64,000 bases of DNA from Klebsiella sp. BIGb0138 (GTDB lineage Bacteria; Pseudomonadota; Gammaproteobacteria; Enterobacterales; Enterobacteriaceae). Positions 8,571-17,885 of the stretch are shown one piece after another. Numbering within the stretch: position 1 is the first letter of the stretch; every line of letters starts with the position of its first letter. Made by a program: the position numbers and the translations under genes. The DNA is taken from positions 1-64,000 of the forward strand of contig NZ_SMCV01000011.1 of the NCBI RefSeq assembly GCF_004342285.1, written 5' to 3'. The notes beneath the pieces were generated by a model, which saw only the letters and a list, made by a program, of their open reading frames with translations, was not told the origin of the DNA and did no database searches.

Positions 8571-9527
8571 CTACTGCTCGCGATAAACCGCGGGCCGATC
8601 TTCCCAGTACGGCGGGGTTCCCACTTTATCAACCATAAAGTCAATAAAGGTTCTGACCTTGTGCGGTAAAATCCGCTTTTGCGGATAGATCAGCCAGACG
8701 GCGGTTTCGCTGGGGAACATACTAAACTCCCAGTCTGGAAAGACCCGCTGGATATGGCCTTTTTCCTCTTCCTCGCGGGATAACCAGTTGGGCAGAATCG
8801 CAATCCCGGCGTGGTTGCAGCAGGCATAAAGCATCGCCGCGCTGTCGCTGACGCTAAGCCGATAGTTAATCGGTATCCGCTGCCATTCATCCTGTGACCC
8901 GGCCTGGCGCGTATACCACCCGGCGCCGTGCAGGCGAGAAAACATCACAATATTCATCTCGTTCTGACTGTTGCCGCCGGTACCGGGGGCGGCGGGAGGG
9001 CTGTTTTTCGCGATCCACTGCGGGCTGGCCCACGCTGCACGCGTCTGAGAGGCCAGTTTGCGCGCGTGAATGGAGGAGTCCGGCAACACCCCAATGCGAA
9101 TACTCAGATCGATTCGCGCTTCAATCAGATCCTGTATCTCATCATTAAAACTGATATCCAGAGAGATGTTGGGATGCAGACGGAGAAACTCATCGACAAA
9201 CGGCATGACGTGTAATCGACCAAAGGTACTGGGCACGCTAATGCGCAGCAGGCCGGAAGGGTGCTTATCCAGCGCGGAAGTTAAATGCCGCGCTTCCTCC
9301 CATTGCAGGAGCAGCTGTCTGGCATGCGAGTAGAAAAAATCCCCGGATTCCGTCAGCGTTAATCCGCGGGTGGAGCGGTTAAACAGCGTCACCTGCAAAT
9401 ACTCTTCCAGTTCAGAGATATGACGAGAGGCGGTTGATACTTCTATATTTAATGCTTTGGCTGCGGCACTAAAGCTTTTATGATCGGCGGCGCTGACAAA
9501 GGTCCTGATTGCGGATAAATGGTTCAT
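8571..9527 (-). CDS. LysR-family regulator
   Basis: A 318-residue LTTR. The N-terminal winged HTH (AIRTFVSAADHKSFSAAAKA, then VSTASRHISELEEYL) lies in residues 6-55, followed by the CrgA-type substrate domain (SGLLRISVPSTFGRLHVMPF). A low-complexity Pro/Gly insertion sits at about 178-188. It is a single gene, and the nearest possible targets are not obvious: its upstream neighbour, the lipoprotein gene, is transcribed in the same direction and ends 198 nt away. Confidence 0.85.
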   Translation of the reverse strand: MNHLSAIRTFVSAADHKSFSAAAKALNIEVSTASRHISELEEYLQVTLFNRSTRGLTLTESGDFFYSHARQLLLQWEEARHLTSALDKHPSGLLRISVPSTFGRLHVMPFVDEFLRLHPNISLDISFNDEIQDLIEARIDLSIRIGVLPDSSIHARKLASQTRAAWASPQWIAKNSPPAAPGTGGNSQNEMNIVMFSRLHGAGWYTRQAGSQDEWQRIPINYRLSVSDSAAMLYACCNHAGIAILPNWLSREEEEKGHIQRVFPDWEFSMFPSETAVWLIYPQKRILPHKVRTFIDFMVDKVGTPPYWEDRPAVYREQ

Positions 9528-9674
9528 CGAATTTTACGTCTCATTTATGATGAATGTCTTTTCAGCAACCCATTCTGGTGTAGCCACTTAGCAATAACGG
9601 TCCTGACTTCACAGCTTATCACTTTACTTCCCCAATTATTCCCTGCAGTGTTCATGGATACTGATGGTCGATGC

Positions 9675-9705
9675 ATAAAAATGGCTTCCCCAACTGCAGG
9701 AAGCC
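9675..9705 (-). terminator. Rho-independent terminator of the sorbosone-dehydrogenase-like gene
   Basis: On the minus strand GGCTTCC / GGAAGCC forms the stem (9705-9683), followed by ATTTTTATG. It lies 20 nt past the stop of the leftward lipoprotein gene. Confidence 0.75.
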
Positions 9706-9725
9706 GAAGGATTAATGGCATAATA

Positions 9726-11030
9726 TTATTTTGCCGTAACGCGCCAGACGGTATTTCCGACATCATCGGCGATGATCAACGCCCCCTGGTTATCCTGGGC
9801 AAGCCCTACCGGAGCGCCATACAACTCTTTCTCATCCCGGGAGACAAAACCGCTAACTACGCTCTCTGGTTTACCGACCGGTTTGCCCTCTTTAAAGGCG
9901 ACGAAACTGACTTTATAGCCATTAAGCGGTGAGCGATCCCAGCTGCCGTGCTCGCTGATAAAGACGCCGCCCTGGTATTTTTGCGGCAGCATCTGCCCGG
10001 TATAAAACAGCATCCCCAGCGGCGCAACGTGGGAGCTCAGGGCGTAGTCCGGCTTGATGGCGTTGGCGACCTTGTCAGGGCGAGGCGGCTGGACGCGGCG
10101 ATCGACATGCTGACCGAAATAGCTCCAGGGCCAGCCATAAAAACCGCCGTCCTGGACGGAGGTCAGATAGTCGGGCACCAGGTCGGCACCTATCTCATCG
10201 CGTTCATTGGCTATCGCCCACAGTTTCCCGCTCTGTGGCTCCCAGCCGAGGCCTGTCGGGTTCCTGATACCGCTGGCAAAGATCCGGCTGGCTCCTGTTG
10301 CGGTATCGACTTCAAGCACGTTGGCGCGACGGTACTCAACGTCCAGACCGTTCTCGGTAATGTTGCTATTGGAACCGACTCCGACATACAACTTCTTGCC
10401 ATCGGGACTCGCCAGCAGCGCTTTGGTCCAGTGGTGGTTGATGGTATTGGGCAGGTCGGCGAGCTCGGTTCCGGCATCGCTGATGTGCGTTTCACCTTGC
10501 TGATAGTGATAACGCATGATGCTGTCGGTATTGGCCACGTACAGATTATCGCCAATCAGCTGGACGCCGAACGGGGAGTGCAGATGTTCGAGGAAAACAT
10601 GCTTTTCCCAGCCGCTGCCGCTTTTGCGTAGCAGGGTAATGCGGTTACCGCCTTTACCGCCTTTGCCGGACTGATTTTTTACGATCCCGGCAATCAGCTG
10701 TTTCGGCGTGGTCAGCGGTTCTTCGCCGGGACTGTTGCTTTCAACCACCAGCACATCATCGTTTGGCAGGACGTAGACCATGCGCGGATGCAGGAAGCCG
10801 TCAGCCATCTTCTCAATGCTCAGCCCCTGGGCGACGTCAGGCTGGGCGCCTGTTTTCCAGCCCACGCCGGACGGAACCTGCATCGGCGGCATCAGGTAAT
10901 CCTGTGCTTTTGGCATCAGCGGATCCGGTCCGGTTTGTTGATCCGGCGACAGTTTCGCTTTTTCATCACATCCCGCAAGGACCAGAGTCAGCGTTAACAT
11001 TACTGGTAGGGGCAGTAATATTTTATTCAT
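9726..11030 (-). CDS. Sorbosone dehydrogenase-like PQQ-type lipoprotein
   Basis: A 434-residue exported lipoprotein. The start at 11030 (MNKILLPLPVMLTLTLVLAG, then Cys21) gives a clear type II signal with lipobox LAGC; in-frame sequence upstream lacks a ribosome site. The mature part is a beta-propeller of the L-sorbosone/glucose dehydrogenase (GSDH, PQQ) family, with GIRNPTGLGWEPQSGKLWAI and EHGSWDRSPLNGYKV as recognisable blocks. Aldose oxidation in the periplasm with PQQ is likely but substrate unproven. It overlaps the DUF2231 gene by 8 nt, implying translational coupling. Confidence 0.85.
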   Translation of the reverse strand: MNKILLPLPVMLTLTLVLAGCDEKAKLSPDQQTGPDPLMPKAQDYLMPPMQVPSGVGWKTGAQPDVAQGLSIEKMADGFLHPRMVYVLPNDDVLVVESNSPGEEPLTTPKQLIAGIVKNQSGKGGKGGNRITLLRKSGSGWEKHVFLEHLHSPFGVQLIGDNLYVANTDSIMRYHYQQGETHISDAGTELADLPNTINHHWTKALLASPDGKKLYVGVGSNSNITENGLDVEYRRANVLEVDTATGASRIFASGIRNPTGLGWEPQSGKLWAIANERDEIGADLVPDYLTSVQDGGFYGWPWSYFGQHVDRRVQPPRPDKVANAIKPDYALSSHVAPLGMLFYTGQMLPQKYQGGVFISEHGSWDRSPLNGYKVSFVAFKEGKPVGKPESVVSGFVSRDEKELYGAPVGLAQDNQGALIIADDVGNTVWRVTAK

Positions 11031-11466
11031 GGCGATAACCTTTATTTTTTGCATGGCAGGAGGAGCTGATAATGTTGGCAAGGAGCAGGCAGATAACGGT
11101 GAGGGTCGAATAGACCACATTTTGTGGCGCAATGGCGTAAGCATCGCGGCTGTGGACAAAACAATTCACAATGGCTGAAATAATCGCGATGACGTTCAAC
11201 CAGAAATCAACTTTCGCCGCCGGGATCCGAGGGGAAGGGGCGAAGAACCAAACCTGCGCGAGGTTAATCAGCCGCGGAACGATCGCGAAAATCAACCCCA
11301 GCGCAATAAGCCAGCTGGCGCTTTTTCCCCACATCACGTTGGTGCTGTAGAGATAAATAATATCAAAGATCCATCCGGCAATAAAAAAGCCATAAGGTAT
11401 GGGGTTGAGAAGATTATAAATTATCGTCGCAAGCGTATTACGCCGGCCATAAGAGTTTTCACTCAT
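11023..11466 (-). CDS. DUF2231-like inner-membrane protein
   Basis: A 147-residue protein with four predicted hydrophobic segments (about 22-45, 50-72, 86-106 and 116-135). It resembles the DUF2231 membrane proteins that often accompany periplasmic sugar dehydrogenases and may pass electrons or anchor the partner. It is the first gene of a two-gene operon with the lipoprotein. Family assignment rests on topology and context, so it is moderate. Confidence 0.7.
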   Translation of the reverse strand: MSENSYGRRNTLATIIYNLLNPIPYGFFIAGWIFDIIYLYSTNVMWGKSASWLIALGLIFAIVPRLINLAQVWFFAPSPRIPAAKVDFWLNVIAIISAIVNCFVHSRDAYAIAPQNVVYSTLTVICLLLANIISSSCHAKNKGYRHE

Positions 11467-11788
11467 ATTATCAATTCCTCGTCAGGGAGAATAAAGGCGC
11501 GCTGAGGTTTCTGCTGTCAATAACGTCACGAACAGAGGTAAATGACAGCATGCGAAATAACCAGGCTAATTAGTGTGTATTGACATTATAAACACGCAAA
11601 TAATTATACATATTGTTAACAAGTTCGATATATCAATGTACGGAAATCTGTTTTGCAGAAATCACCATACCTCATGGTGTTATAGTTAGTTATCGTGGTA
11701 TTCAGAGAAATCGACTACGCAGAGATGCTCAGGTCATGGTCAGGGGAAACTGCGTGGGGTTATTAATCGTGATGTGGGAGAATATGGA
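11467..11788. other. Divergent intergenic region, 322 bp
   Basis: AT-rich spacer between the DUF2231/sorbosone operon (left) and the dehydrogenase gene (right). It holds one small perfect inverted repeat, CACCAT / ATGGTG with a 5-nt loop (11663-11679), possibly an operator. No open frame of interest was seen. Confidence 0.4.
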
Positions 11789-12667
11789 ATGAACTTACCG
11801 GTTGTCGCCGTCCTTGGGCTGGGCGCCATGGGGCACGCTTTTGCCAGCAATCTGCTAAAAAAGGGTTTTACCGTCCACGGCTGGAACCGTTCGCCGGAAC
11901 GGGGGGACGATCTGCTGGCCAGCGGGCTCATCCGGCATGCGACGCCGCAGCAGGCGGTGGCGTCTGCCGGGGTGATTCTGTCAGTCCTGACCGACGCGGA
12001 AGCCACGTTGCACGTGATCCAGCAGATTGCCCCGGTGTGCCGGGAAGGGACGATTTTTTGCCAGATGGGTACCATTGGCGTCGAGGAGACCCGGGAAGCC
12101 ATCGGCCTGCTGGAATCACTGGATCCTTCACTGATCTATCTCGATGCTCCGGTCTCAGGGACCAAAAAACCGGCCGAGAATGCGCAAATTCTGGTGCTCG
12201 CCAGCGGCGACCGTCAGCGAGGCGCGGCGGCTGAGCGCGTATTTGCCGCCATTGCGCGCGGCACGCAATGGTTTGGTGAAGCCGGCAGCAGCCAGAAAAT
12301 GAAGCTCGTGCTGAACGCCTGGCTGATTACAATGATGGAAGGCGTGGCCGAAAGCGCCTTGCTGGCGGCGAAATTAGGGTTTACCCCCGCACAGTTCTGG
12401 CAAGCGCTGGACGGCGGTCCGTTGGCGGCACCGTACGTCAAAGGCAAACTGGAAATGATTGCGGAAAACCGTTTTCCTGCGCAAATGCAGCTCAGCCATG
12501 CGCTAAAAGATGCCAACCTGGCACTCGATGCGGCCGAAGGCACGGAGCTGCCGATCCTCAGCAAAATCGCCGATTGCTGGGACGAAGCGGCCGCAGAGGG
12601 CTATGCCAATCAGGATCTGGCGGCGGTGTACGCCTGGCTTGCGGGCCAGCCGACAAGCGGGCGCTAG
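11789..12667 (+). CDS. 3-hydroxyisobutyrate dehydrogenase-family NAD(P) oxidoreductase
   Basis: A 292-residue beta-hydroxyacid dehydrogenase. ATG 11789 is chosen because GGGAG (11776-11780) is correctly spaced; a GTG five codons earlier overlaps it. GLGAMG (10-15) is the Rossmann loop, APVSGT (120-125) the substrate loop, and Lys172 in SSQKMKLVLN the family catalytic lysine. Substrates in this family include hydroxyisobutyrate, tartronate semialdehyde and sulfolactaldehyde. Context does not decide among these, and no kinase or lyase partner is adjacent in the same direction. Confidence 0.85.
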   Translation: MNLPVVAVLGLGAMGHAFASNLLKKGFTVHGWNRSPERGDDLLASGLIRHATPQQAVASAGVILSVLTDAEATLHVIQQIAPVCREGTIFCQMGTIGVEETREAIGLLESLDPSLIYLDAPVSGTKKPAENAQILVLASGDRQRGAAAERVFAAIARGTQWFGEAGSSQKMKLVLNAWLITMMEGVAESALLAAKLGFTPAQFWQALDGGPLAAPYVKGKLEMIAENRFPAQMQLSHALKDANLALDAAEGTELPILSKIADCWDEAAAEGYANQDLAAVYAWLAGQPTSGR

Positions 12668-12743
12668 GCGTAAGTGCGGAAGATCTACGTAAATGTGGCG
12701 TGAAACCTGTCGCGCTCTTAACATAGGCCCGGAGGAACGACGT

Positions 12744-13517
12744 TCAGGAAAGGGCCTCTTCATCCAGAGAAATAATCTGGATCCCGGCCGTCTGATACTC
12801 TTGCGCGTCGTCAGGGAGGCGGTCAATCACCAGAGTATCGATGCGTTCCGCCGGGGCGAACTGCGCCAGCGAGGTGTTATTGAGCTTGCTGTAGTCGCAA
12901 ACCATAATGACCTGACTGGCATGTTCCACCATGCCGCGTTTGGTTTCCGCCAGCATAATATCGGCCACGCAGGCGCCGTGCTTCACAGAAAGCGAGTTGG
13001 CCCCCATAAAGGCCTTATCCACATTTAGCGTATCGAGAATAGAACGTCCGTTGATGGCCACCACGCAGTGGTAGCCTTTTTTGACGATCCCCCCCAGCAG
13101 GATGGTCTGAATAGTGGGGCTGGCCTCCAGCTCACGGGCAATCTGATAATCGTTAGTCACCACGGTCACATTCTGCCGATCGCGGATATGACGGGCGATA
13201 TGCAGCGTGGTGGTGCCGGTATCCAGCACTATGATATCGCCATCTTCTACCAGCGCCGCGGCGCGCTGGCCAATACGCTCTTTCGCGTTCAGATTGACGA
13301 CTTGCCGCATATCGGAGGCCTGCTCAAAACTGGCCCGGGTGCGCAGCATGGCGCCGCCGTGGGTGCGGGTCAGCATCCCGGCTTCTTCCAGCTGACGGAG
13401 ATCGGCACGAATGGTTGCGCCAGACACGTTGAACACTTCACACATCCCGGAAACCGTAACTTTGCGTTTTTCCCGGAGAATACTGAGTAACTTTTCCTGT
13501 CGTTCTTCTGCAAACAT
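12744..13517 (-). CDS. DeoR-family regulator (left arm)
   Basis: A 257-residue DeoR/GlpR-type repressor. The start at 13517 (MFAEERQEKLLSILREKRKV) has GAGAGG upstream; the longer frame is unsupported. The winged HTH spans residues 6-57 with the family ending RTHGGA. The C-terminal sugar-phosphate sensing domain shows DTGTTT and the VTNDYQIARE block. It sits downstream of the FGGY kinase on the same strand and is probably co-transcribed with kinase and aldolase, whose phosphorylated substrate it would sense. Confidence 0.85.
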   Translation of the reverse strand: MFAEERQEKLLSILREKRKVTVSGMCEVFNVSGATIRADLRQLEEAGMLTRTHGGAMLRTRASFEQASDMRQVVNLNAKERIGQRAAALVEDGDIIVLDTGTTTLHIARHIRDRQNVTVVTNDYQIARELEASPTIQTILLGGIVKKGYHCVVAINGRSILDTLNVDKAFMGANSLSVKHGACVADIMLAETKRGMVEHASQVIMVCDYSKLNNTSLAQFAPAERIDTLVIDRLPDDAQEYQTAGIQIISLDEEALS

Positions 13518-13585
13518 TGTGCCTCTCTTACGGACGATGTCACCTTCAGCGAGAGAAATGCCGGCCGCGGCCGCGAAGCTCACCT

Positions 13586-15091
13586 TCAGGTTGGACCGGT
13601 ACTTAACGTATCCAGACGATCGTATAATGGCGCGGATTGTTGATAAAGCGTATCAAAAAGTTCGCTACAGGACTGATAATATTCCTGCAGACGCCGGTCA
13701 GGCATCACAGGTTCGTCGAACTGCACCGTTTGCCGAACGCCCTCGGCAACATCCGCATACATCCCGATGCCAACGCCGGCGATAATAGCGCATCCGGTGA
13801 CGCCATTCTCCGGATTGCGCGTCGATAGAATGGGAAGATTGTACGCCGCCGCTTTGATTTCCAGCCACAACCGACTGCGTGCGCCGCCCCCTGAGGCGAT
13901 CATCTGCTCGGGATGCTGCCCGCACTGGCGTAACTGGCGGAGATTACGCGCCGAGGCAAACGCCACCCCTTCCAGTACCGCCCGAAATAAATGCCCGCGA
14001 CCATGCTTTCGCTGCAGGCCGAAGAACTGCGCGCGCGAATTGATGTGCTCCGCCATGCGCTCGCCGGTCAGGTAGGGCAGAAATAATAATCCTTCCGCAC
14101 CGGCGGGTACGGCGGCCGCCTGCAGCAGCAGCTCCGGGTGCGTAATGTGGTTTTCTGCCAGCGCCTGGCGCGCCCAGCGTACCGCATCGCCGCCAGCATC
14201 GAGGAGGGTAAACCCGCCCCAGGCCTGGTTTGCCAGATGCAGGTTATTAACCCGTGAATGCAACAACGGTTGCGGCGCTACCACCGTGATCAGCGTGGAG
14301 GTTCCCGTAGAATCGGATGCCGTTCCGGGCTGATACACGCCGGAACCCAGCAGGGTGGCCGCCATATCTGACGTACCGGCGACCACCGGGATCCCAACGG
14401 GCAGGCCGGTCAGCGTCGAAGCCTCGTGGGTAACCTCGCCGATAACCTCGCTGGACAGTTTCAGGTCCGGTAACTGATCCCGTCTCAAGCCAAATAATTC
14501 CAGCGCCTGTGGCGACCAGCTGCGGCTTTCGCTGTCCATCAGAAAGTAGCAGGAAGCCTCGCTGTAATCGGTGGCGATGGTGCCGGTCAGCATGAAGTTA
14601 ATGAAATCTTTCGGCATCAGTATTTTTGCAATCCGTGCCGCACTTTGAGGATAATGCTCCCGCCACCACGCCAGCTTAAAGGCCGGCCAGGCGGCTGCCG
14701 GAGGATTATTCAGATGGTGCAGCCAGCGTTCAGCGCCTTCACGGGCAATAAAAGCGTCGACCTGCGGCTGGCTCCGTTTGTCATTCCACAACAGCGCCTT
14801 ATCTTCGACGAGGTGACCCGCGCTATCCAGCAGTACGGTGCCATGCATTTGTCCGCAGGCACCTATCACGGCGATCTGTGCGCGGGTCTCAGGAAAACGG
14901 TACAAAACTTCGCGAATGCACTCGCAGGCAGATTGCCACCACAAAGACGGTGCCTGTTCAGACCAGCCGGCACGGGGAGTAGTTTGCTCATACTCCCGCT
15001 GAGCAAACCCCACCAGGGAACCATCGGCCCTCAGGATGGCGGCTCGGGTACTTCCGGTGCCGACATCAATGGTTAATATTTTATTTTTCAT
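13586..15091 (-). CDS. FGGY-family carbohydrate kinase (xylulokinase-like)
   Basis: A 501-residue sugar kinase. The start at 15091 is supported by GGAG upstream. The N-terminal phosphate loop DVGTGSTRAA is at 9-18, the XylB-like GACGQMHGTVLL near 76, and the C-terminal ATP-domain block ASGGGARSRLW follows. Substrates of the family are keto-pentoses and related polyols. It lies between a DeoC-like aldolase and a DeoR repressor, so the product is probably a phospho-sugar that the aldolase cleaves. Substrate identity cannot be read from sequence. Confidence 0.85.
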   Translation of the reverse strand: MKNKILTIDVGTGSTRAAILRADGSLVGFAQREYEQTTPRAGWSEQAPSLWWQSACECIREVLYRFPETRAQIAVIGACGQMHGTVLLDSAGHLVEDKALLWNDKRSQPQVDAFIAREGAERWLHHLNNPPAAAWPAFKLAWWREHYPQSAARIAKILMPKDFINFMLTGTIATDYSEASCYFLMDSESRSWSPQALELFGLRRDQLPDLKLSSEVIGEVTHEASTLTGLPVGIPVVAGTSDMAATLLGSGVYQPGTASDSTGTSTLITVVAPQPLLHSRVNNLHLANQAWGGFTLLDAGGDAVRWARQALAENHITHPELLLQAAAVPAGAEGLLFLPYLTGERMAEHINSRAQFFGLQRKHGRGHLFRAVLEGVAFASARNLRQLRQCGQHPEQMIASGGGARSRLWLEIKAAAYNLPILSTRNPENGVTGCAIIAGVGIGMYADVAEGVRQTVQFDEPVMPDRRLQEYYQSCSELFDTLYQQSAPLYDRLDTLSTGPT

Positions 15092-15145
15092 CACTGACTC
15101 CGGTGACGTCATAAGGCGGGCCACAGGCCCGCACGCGGGCATATT

Positions 15146-15859
15146 TTAACTGGCGTTCAGTTCAGGGAAGAGGTCCGGATTTTGTTCCAGCTGGGCCAGC
15201 ACGGTGCTAACAGCTCCCAGGCTCATGCCAAAGCGGCGGACGCCAAGCCGGTAGAGCGCGCGCACGCTATCCAGATCGCGAATTCCTCCCGCGCCTTTGA
15301 TGTCGATGCGACCTTTCAACTGCCCGGCGATGATGCTGACCTTTTCTGGAGTCGCGCCGGTAGGGGCCCATCCGGTGGACGTTTTCACCCACTTCATCCC
15401 CACCTCGACGGCAATATCGCAAACCCGACAGATCTGTTCCTCATTGAGATAGTGGGTTTCGAGGATCACTTTGGCCGGTACCGGCGCTGCAGCTTCAACA
15501 ACCCGCCGTAAATCTGCGCGGACATAGTCATAATCCCCGGACAGCACTTTGCCGATATTCACCACCATATCCACTTCCCGGGCACCGTCAGCAATAAGCT
15601 GACGGACTTCCTGGACCTTAATATCGGTTGCGTGCCCACCGCCAGGGAAACCAACCGGGCCGCCAATCATGATATCGCCCCGTCCCTGTTCCGGCAGCAG
15701 CGTGCTGAGAAAGCGTGTCCAGCAGGGCAACACATGCACAGAAATGATGTTGTAGCGGGTAGCCAGTTCCGCACAGGCACGAATATCAGCTTCCGTACTG
15801 GTCGCCTGTACGGCGCTGAGGTCAATTAAACGGGCAAAACGGCGAGTGGTCTCATTCAT
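15146..15859 (-). CDS. DeoC-like deoxyribose-phosphate aldolase
   Basis: A 237-residue class I aldolase of the DeoC family. Asp97 in EVDMVVNIG, the Schiff-base Lys159 in MKWVKTSTGW, and Lys188 in IDIKGAGGI correspond to the catalytic Asp102/Lys167/Lys201 of E. coli DeoC. The canonical reaction is 2-deoxyribose-5-phosphate to glyceraldehyde-3-phosphate plus acetaldehyde. This copy is not in a nucleoside operon; it is the first gene of a leftward unit with an FGGY kinase, so it may act on another deoxy- or keto-phospho-sugar. Confidence 0.85.
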   Translation of the reverse strand: MNETTRRFARLIDLSAVQATSTEADIRACAELATRYNIISVHVLPCWTRFLSTLLPEQGRGDIMIGGPVGFPGGGHATDIKVQEVRQLIADGAREVDMVVNIGKVLSGDYDYVRADLRRVVEAAAPVPAKVILETHYLNEEQICRVCDIAVEVGMKWVKTSTGWAPTGATPEKVSIIAGQLKGRIDIKGAGGIRDLDSVRALYRLGVRRFGMSLGAVSTVLAQLEQNPDLFPELNAS

Positions 15860-15885
15860 GGTCTAATCCTGTCGTCTGTTTTCAG

Positions 15886-15984
15886 TTGTTTTCATTTAAC
15901 GCTTTGTATTAACGTTTTTACATTAGAAAACGCATCAAATGAAAATAATGTGAGCAAATAAGCATTTTTTTATTTTCATTTGAT
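15886..15984. promoter_or_regulatory. DeoR-type operator cluster A
   Basis: A perfect 15-bp inverted repeat, ATCAAATGAAAATAA (15934-15948) and TTATTTTCATTTGAT (15970-15984), separated by 21 bp. A third similar half, TTTTCATTTAA, lies at about 15889-15899. Repeated TTTTCATTT boxes in the 400-bp divergent gap between deoC-like and deoR-like genes are strong candidates for DeoR-family binding. Confidence 0.65.
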
Positions 15985-16026
15985 TTTAATTAACAGGGCG
16001 GGACAGGAAGACATTATGACCAGACA

Positions 16027-16094
16027 GTCACAAACGGTCATATACAGGCACAAAAGCAGAGTGGCATTGGTTTTTGTTTGCTTTTGTTTGTGAC
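16027..16094. promoter_or_regulatory. DeoR-type operator cluster B
   Basis: Nested inverted repeats of a different motif: GTCACAAAC (16027-16035) with GTTTGTGAC (16086-16094), and CAAAAGCA (16051-16058) with TGCTTTTG (16079-16086). The motif differs from cluster A, which fits one operator set for each of the two local DeoR proteins. Confidence 0.55.
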
Positions 16095-16259
16095 CGGATA
16101 ACGGCCGAATGAGGGAAAGGAAGCGCCTGGAGAGGGGCGGAAATGTGGCTCTTGTCACACGGAGCGACGAGGGTATCACCACCTGTGCTGGACGTTTTCA
16201 CGGTCGCAGCACCCCATCGATGGGCAAGGTAATCTTATCAGGCACTGCAGGAGAGAGTT

Positions 16260-17060
16260 ATGTTACCGCTGGAACGTCATCGCTTAATTGTCGGGTTGTT
16301 AAGCCAACACGGTGTCATGCGGGTTAATGAGATTGCGCAAGCAACCCGGGTTTCTCGTGAAACGATACGTCGGGATCTAAGTGAACTGGAGCGAAAAGGA
16401 GTTTTAAACCGCAGTCACGGCGGGGCGCTGTTGGCCGAAAACCCACCGTCCACCGCCAGAGGGCGCCAGCCTGGTCTACCGATCCAGGATGGGCAAGGGA
16501 GCTTTCAGCAACGTACATTGCTGCATAGCGAAGCCAAAACGCGTCTTGGACGCAAAGCGCTGCAACTCCTCCAGCCAGGAGACACCATTCTCCTGGACAG
16601 CAGCAGTACCAGCTGGTTTATGGCACGTCAGATCCCCGAGATGACGTTAACGGTTATCACGCCGTCTGTCGCTATTCTGCAGGCATTAATGAGCCGCCGA
16701 TCCTTGCACCTGATTGGTCCTGGCGGCGATTTTTCACCGACTGAGGAGGCTTTCTTCGGCGAAATGACCGGACGCATGCTGCGCGAATATGCCATCGATA
16801 CGTTTTTCTTCTCGTGTCAGGGGCTGGAGCGTGACAGCGGTCTGTATGCCGGAACGGACGCTCACGCCGCCCAGATAAAGCAAATGATGATGGCGGCCCG
16901 TCGGGTCGTGGCGCTGGTCGACGGCAGCAAGCTGGGACGACTGGGAGTGGCAAGGATCGGCGGTCTGGGAGAACTGGACTGTTTGATAACCGAAGCATTT
17001 GATGATCCGCTGCTCGAAAAAGAGATGACCTGGCATAACGTCAGCATACAAATTGCCTGA
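16260..17060 (+). CDS. DeoR-family regulator (right arm)
   Basis: A 266-residue DeoR-type repressor with AGGAGAG before ATG 16260. The winged HTH spans residues 5-58 (VNEIAQATRVSRETIRRDLS, then RSHGGA) and a C-terminal sugar-phosphate sensor shows LLDSSSTSWFMARQ and LVDGSKLGR. A short Arg/Gly/Gln-rich linker (about 66-80) separates the domains. It heads the rightward arm epimerase/PfkB/symporter/VOC and is divergent from the DeoC arm. Confidence 0.85.
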   Translation: MLPLERHRLIVGLLSQHGVMRVNEIAQATRVSRETIRRDLSELERKGVLNRSHGGALLAENPPSTARGRQPGLPIQDGQGSFQQRTLLHSEAKTRLGRKALQLLQPGDTILLDSSSTSWFMARQIPEMTLTVITPSVAILQALMSRRSLHLIGPGGDFSPTEEAFFGEMTGRMLREYAIDTFFFSCQGLERDSGLYAGTDAHAAQIKQMMMAARRVVALVDGSKLGRLGVARIGGLGELDCLITEAFDDPLLEKEMTWHNVSIQIA

Positions 17061-17064
17061 GTGT

Positions 17065-17083
17065 ACCGTCACGTCGTGACGGT
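17065..17083. repeat. Palindrome between deoR-like and epimerase genes
   Basis: Perfect 9-bp-arm palindrome ACCGTCACG-T-CGTGACGGT immediately after the deoR stop. It could be an internal operator or a partial terminator that lowers epimerase expression; a tight one-nucleotide centre argues for protein binding. Confidence 0.4.
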
Positions 17084-17181
17084 GAATCTATGCATTGGCG
17101 AAACTCCGCGCCGCGCGGTGAGGCCAGACTTTACCTGAAATCAGCGAATGACCGGAATAAATACCGAAACAGAGAGGCATT

Positions 17182-17871
17182 ATGCGTTATTACATTTCCC
17201 CCTCACTCATGTGTATGGACATGATGCAGTTGAGCGACCAGCTGAACTTTTTGAACAGCAAAGCGGACAGATTGCATGTCGATGTGATGGATGGCCACTA
17301 TGTCAAAAACCTGGCACTCTCGACCAGCTTTGTGGCACAAATTCGTCCCTGGACCACCTTGCCTGTCGATGTTCATCTGATGGTCGAAGAACCGATGGCG
17401 TTTATCCCGGCCTTGTTGGATGCCGGAGCGGACGCCATCTCCGTTCACCCTGAAACCATCAGTCGTGAAGCCTTCCGCGTGATCAATACCCTGCACCAGG
17501 CCGGCAAACAGGTCGGTATGGTACTAAATCCCGCCACGCCGCTGGAGACGCTCCGCCACTATCTGCACCTGCTCGATAAAGTCACCATCATGACCGTGGA
17601 TCCCGGCTATGCCGGTCAGCCTTTTATTCCTGAAATGGTCGAAAAAATCGCCCAGCTCCAGCAGATCAAGCAACAGCATGGGCTCAGCTTCCTTATCGAG
17701 GTTGATGGCTCATGTAACCGCCAGACCTATCGGAAATTGCTTGAGGCCGGCGCTCAGGTGCTGATTTTGGGAAGCAGCGGCTTATTCCGCCCGAATGTAC
17801 CGCTTGCTCAGGCCTGGGAAACGCTGATCCGGGATCTTGACGAGGCGAGCCATTCCCCGGTCCACGCATAA
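17182..17871 (+). CDS. AlsE-like D-allulose-6-phosphate (ribulose-phosphate-type) 3-epimerase
   Basis: A 229-residue TIM-barrel epimerase. It aligns with E. coli AlsE more closely than with Rpe (ISPSLMCMD, MTVDPGYAGQPFIPEM, EVDGSCN). Metal ligands His32, Asp34, His65 and Asp175 are all present. The expected reaction is D-allulose 6-phosphate to fructose 6-phosphate. The neighbours, a PfkB kinase and a FucP-like symporter, fit import, phosphorylation and epimerisation of a ketohexose such as allulose. Confidence 0.82.
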   Translation: MRYYISPSLMCMDMMQLSDQLNFLNSKADRLHVDVMDGHYVKNLALSTSFVAQIRPWTTLPVDVHLMVEEPMAFIPALLDAGADAISVHPETISREAFRVINTLHQAGKQVGMVLNPATPLETLRHYLHLLDKVTIMTVDPGYAGQPFIPEMVEKIAQLQQIKQQHGLSFLIEVDGSCNRQTYRKLLEAGAQVLILGSSGLFRPNVPLAQAWETLIRDLDEASHSPVHA

Positions 17872-17885
17872 AAAAGGAGAGAACA

